From an uncultured Aquimarina sp. (GTDB taxonomy: Bacteria; Bacteroidota; Bacteroidia; Flavobacteriales; Flavobacteriaceae): a DNA stretch of 64,000 nt. Every line of letters starts with the position of its first letter. Within the stretch, counting starts at the first letter, position 1. The notes beneath the pieces are model-generated. The model ran no database searches. It was not told the DNA's origin and saw nothing but the letters and a program-made list of their open reading frames with translations. The position numbers were made by a program, and so were the translations under genes. The stretch lies in contig CANMLL010000001.1 of NCBI GenBank assembly GCA_947498775.1, forward strand, positions 62,001 to 126,000, given 5' to 3'. Below are positions 61,594 to 64,000 of the stretch, in pieces.

Positions 61594-62568
61594 ATGAATA
61601 TTTTAAGATTACATTTGGAACCTTTTATTTACTACGGTAGCTTAAGAGGGCTGCGCGAAGAAGAAATTTTTCAAAATACGTCACTTTATACAGAGTCGAA
61701 ACGCAAAGAAAATGTAGTTGGCTTAGAAACCTTTTATACTGTACTCAAAAATCTGAGTACAAAGCTTACAGACGATTTGTTAGGTATTAAGATTGGAGAG
61801 TTCTGTAAATTGATTTCTTTAGGAATGGTACATCAGATTTCTTTACAATGTAACACTATAGAAGAAGCGATTTATTATCTGAAGGATTTTATGGGTAATA
61901 CCTTTCCCGATGTTGCGTTGAAAGTTACCTTAAAAAGTAATGATGCGGTTTTGATAGAATTAGCTATTGCAAATAATTCGAACCACTTTAACAGAATTAT
62001 ATTAGAATGTTATCTTGTTATCCTTTCCAGAGAAATCACATTAATGTGCTCTAATACTATCAAATTACAGATGACATCACCTCATTGTAGCAAAAAGCAC
62101 CCGATATCCTTTATCTATGGAGATAGTTATACGCTATCCGTTACCAATATTAAAATGAAGGAACCTTTAAGAAATCGAAGCTCAGAACACTTTGAATACT
62201 TGTTGCCACAATATTTACAACTAATAGCCCAGATAAAAAAAGATAACTCTTTATCAGATAAAGTGAGGATGGCACTGTTACAGATGGCAACACCAGAATT
62301 ACCTTCAATGGATGCTGTTGCACAAATTTTTGGATTGTCCTCGAGAAGTCTTCAACGAAAATTACTCAAGGAAAATACTACGTTTCGAAATGTTGTTAAC
62401 CACTTAAAAAAAGACATTTCTATATTACTGTTGCAACACAAAATTTATTTGATAAAAGATATTGGATATCTATTGGGATATTCTGAATCCATAGCCTTTT
62501 CCAGAGCTTTTAAAAAATGGTGCGGAGTAACACCAAAAAAGTATATGCAAAACGCTTCTGAAGTTTAA
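61594..62568 (+). CDS. AraC-family regulator (OruR/ArgR-like)
   Basis: The 324-residue cytoplasmic regulator has an N-terminal ligand-sensing domain (about 1-200, of the AraC-type arabinose-operon-like group, FCKLISLGMVHQISLQCNTI) and a C-terminal HTH (PSMDAVAQIFGLSSRSLQRK and IKDIGYLLGYSESIAFSRAF, ending GVTPKKYMQ). It is divergent from the membrane-protein/hydrolase unit and may control it. Confidence 0.9.
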   Translation: MNILRLHLEPFIYYGSLRGLREEEIFQNTSLYTESKRKENVVGLETFYTVLKNLSTKLTDDLLGIKIGEFCKLISLGMVHQISLQCNTIEEAIYYLKDFMGNTFPDVALKVTLKSNDAVLIELAIANNSNHFNRIILECYLVILSREITLMCSNTIKLQMTSPHCSKKHPISFIYGDSYTLSVTNIKMKEPLRNRSSEHFEYLLPQYLQLIAQIKKDNSLSDKVRMALLQMATPELPSMDAVAQIFGLSSRSLQRKLLKENTTFRNVVNHLKKDISILLLQHKIYLIKDIGYLLGYSESIAFSRAFKKWCGVTPKKYMQNASEV

Positions 62569-62782
62569 ACTTTAGTTACTGATTTGATTACTAATATTAT
62601 TGAAGGGTTATATTTCCAGAAATGAGATTCACAACACGTTTTTGAACATAACCCTCAATTTCTGCTTTCAAATATGAAATTTCAAACCTCATATAGAGCT
62701 GGTTCCCCACTTTCTGTCACCCATTCTATTGTAATGTTAGATTTAAATTATCTTTGTTTAGAGTCGACCAAATCTTATTCTC

Positions 62783-64000
62783 ATGAAAATCGTAAAGCAA
62801 ACTATTCGCAAAATAAGACGTTACCTTGTGTTCTTGTTTTTCAATACATTGCTTTATTTAAGTGTTGGGTGTCTCTCAAGTACAGCCAAGGAGCATTCAG
62901 CCCTTACCACCGAATACATTTTTGTCGGGGATACTTTAAAAATTGGGTATGCTAGTTGGTGGGAGCAATCAGGACCATTTATGGGTAACTGTGGCGACCC
63001 TTATGCTTTGGTTTTAGTAGGGAAAATAAAAAGTCTAAACGAACCACCGGGCACTTCCAACCCATTACTTCATATGCAAGAATCAATCATAGAAATTGAG
63101 CAGGTACTGTTCTCAAAAAAGCTAGAAAAACAGCAGTATAACACTCAAAAGTATATTAAATTAAACTATTCTTTTGATGCCAAGGTAAAAGAAGACGACG
63201 AGGTACTCTTTTTTAGTTACGATTATAAGGGTAATTATACGACTTCTGGAAGAAAATCAGTTTTAAAAATTACTGGAAATGAAGACCCACTGGTTAAATC
63301 AATAAAAACCTATATTGCCGCAAACCAGAACCCCTTAAAAATTAAAGGGGACAGGGTTTTGTGGGAGCAGAATGGTTTTGGAAAAGAATTGAATCATATC
63401 ATAAGTTGTAAAGAATTTTTAGAAAATAAAAATATGGAAAAACAAATGATACCAAAAAGAGGTTTAAAAGAGGCTCTTCATGGTTTCACGCCAATGGAGC
63501 AAAAGTTCATTAATGAGGTCGCCAAGAAAATCACTAAAGAAACTCAATATCCCATTGACTTAGTAACGGGGATAGCTTTAAAAAAGCCTATTAACGATTC
63601 TAAACTAAAATACTATAACCGTAATATAGTCACATTTTATATTAACCCCATAATTTACAACGATACGAGTAATCTTCGTTACCATCCTGAAATGGAAGTC
63701 ACTACCGTTTGGCAAGACCCTACGGTTATTTATAGCGATGATGGAAGAACTATGGAGTTCGCGGTGGGTGTCAAGAAGCCTTTGGAAGACTATACTTTGG
63801 AACTTTTTGGTGGTTTTTGGGAGCCTTTGGAGCGTCCTTTGAAAGATAAGGATTCTCTCATTATATCTTCGCTGAGCACTGCGTTTGAACAAAACACCTA
63901 TACAGAAATTGAATTCTTGACTTCACTAGGGCTAAAAGAAGCGCTTCAACGTTATGGTTTCAGTATTATCATATCACCTATAGAATATGAAGTGACATTA
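62783..64000 (+). CDS. Lipoprotein of unknown function, truncated by the window end
   Basis: From the ATG at 62783 the frame stays open for 406 codons to the last base. The first residues form a basic n-region and lipoprotein-like signal (RRYLVFLFFNTLLYLSVGC). The mature part contains GYASWWEQSGPFMGNCGDPY, then GRKSVLKITGNEDPLVKS and long mixed sheet and helix regions. I recognise no domain. The gene continues past the window. Confidence 0.75.
   Translation, partial: MKIVKQTIRKIRRYLVFLFFNTLLYLSVGCLSSTAKEHSALTTEYIFVGDTLKIGYASWWEQSGPFMGNCGDPYALVLVGKIKSLNEPPGTSNPLLHMQESIIEIEQVLFSKKLEKQQYNTQKYIKLNYSFDAKVKEDDEVLFFSYDYKGNYTTSGRKSVLKITGNEDPLVKSIKTYIAANQNPLKIKGDRVLWEQNGFGKELNHIISCKEFLENKNMEKQMIPKRGLKEALHGFTPMEQKFINEVAKKITKETQYPIDLVTGIALKKPINDSKLKYYNRNIVTFYINPIIYNDTSNLRYHPEMEVTTVWQDPTVIYSDDGRTMEFAVGVKKPLEDYTLELFGGFWEPLERPLKDKDSLIISSLSTAFEQNTYTEIEFLTSLGLKEALQRYGFSIIISPIEYEVTL

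Noticed and set aside
62674..62955. Open frame on the plus strand near the end of the window
   Set aside because: It overlaps the start of the lipoprotein gene at 62783 in another frame; the lipoprotein reading has a signal peptide and stays open to the window end.
1..64000. CRISPR arrays, prophage or complete insertion sequences
   Set aside because: No regularly spaced repeats, integrase, transposase or phage structural genes were seen; only short repeats without coding capacity are present.

Overview
The window comes from a member of the Bacteroidota, almost certainly family Flavobacteriaceae. The evidence is the low G+C content, the TAnnTTTG type -7 promoter boxes, A-rich sequence in place of Shine-Dalgarno sites, a Tat substrate with a type IX secretion sorting tail, DUF4199, DUF4286, DUF6428 and DUF1800/DUF1501 families, TM2 and HTTM proteins, and membrane-tethered AraC and LuxR regulators. 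Gene style resembles Aquimarina and its relatives, but the genus cannot be fixed from the sequence alone. It looks like ordinary chromosome with no phage or conjugative element. Several interspersed repeats and four decayed or frameshifted genes are present.

Layout. 1-5.8 kb: CBS protein, a Crp/Fnr remnant, an OlsF-like aminolipid acyltransferase fusion, aspartate kinase, an SSAT-like acetyltransferase and fbp. 6.1-9.35 kb: a compact operon of coiled-coil protein, longin-like protein, Rab-like GTPase and hybrid histidine kinase, which is a candidate little-described signalling system. 9.4-13.7 kb: TerB protein, Cys-rich lipoprotein, two small GG-leader peptides and a TPR/AraC regulator. 13.8-23.4 kb: a frameshifted class V aminotransferase, mfd, an NHL lipoprotein, an AraC regulator, an aldo/keto reductase, yraN and an LD-carboxypeptidase. 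23.5-30.2 kb: DUF1800/DUF1501 secreted pair, metG with a palindromic repeat inside its reading frame, an HDAC-like hydrolase and a zinc-ribbon protein. 30.2-32.3 kb: an arsenic-type operon (arsR, DUF6428, ArsN-like acetyltransferase, arsC). 32.3-43.9 kb: small accessory proteins, a LuxR/DUF4199 pair, a 2-hydroxyacid dehydrogenase, tandem propeller lipoproteins, an oxidoreductase, a thioesterase, mgtE, rsmA and DUF4286. 44-52.9 kb: a TPR protein, serS, an ECF sigma / anti-sigma-like / TPR-CHAT operon and an AraC regulator. 53-54.9 kb: an M23 peptidase and two more GG-leader peptides among repeats. 55-60 kb: HTTM protein, ribF, pth, rplY, prs and tRNA-Leu. 60.2-64 kb: a decayed haloalkane dehalogenase-like gene, a small membrane protein, an AraC regulator and an unfinished lipoprotein gene.

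Main new signals. (1) Four genes (three Cys-rich GG-leader peptides and one Cys-rich lipoprotein), lying in two places 43 kb apart, carry the same short hairpin 27-30 nt before the start codon. Its 6-bp stem keeps pairing through compensatory changes and its loop keeps a TGTCT core. (2) The GTPase / longin-like / histidine kinase operon at 6.1-9.35 kb. (3) A MITE-like element with about 20-bp inverted ends, present twice, both times just after a GG-leader peptide gene. (4) A sigma factor / membrane anti-sigma-like / exported CHAT protease operon.

All calls rest on reading the sequence. No database search was run.
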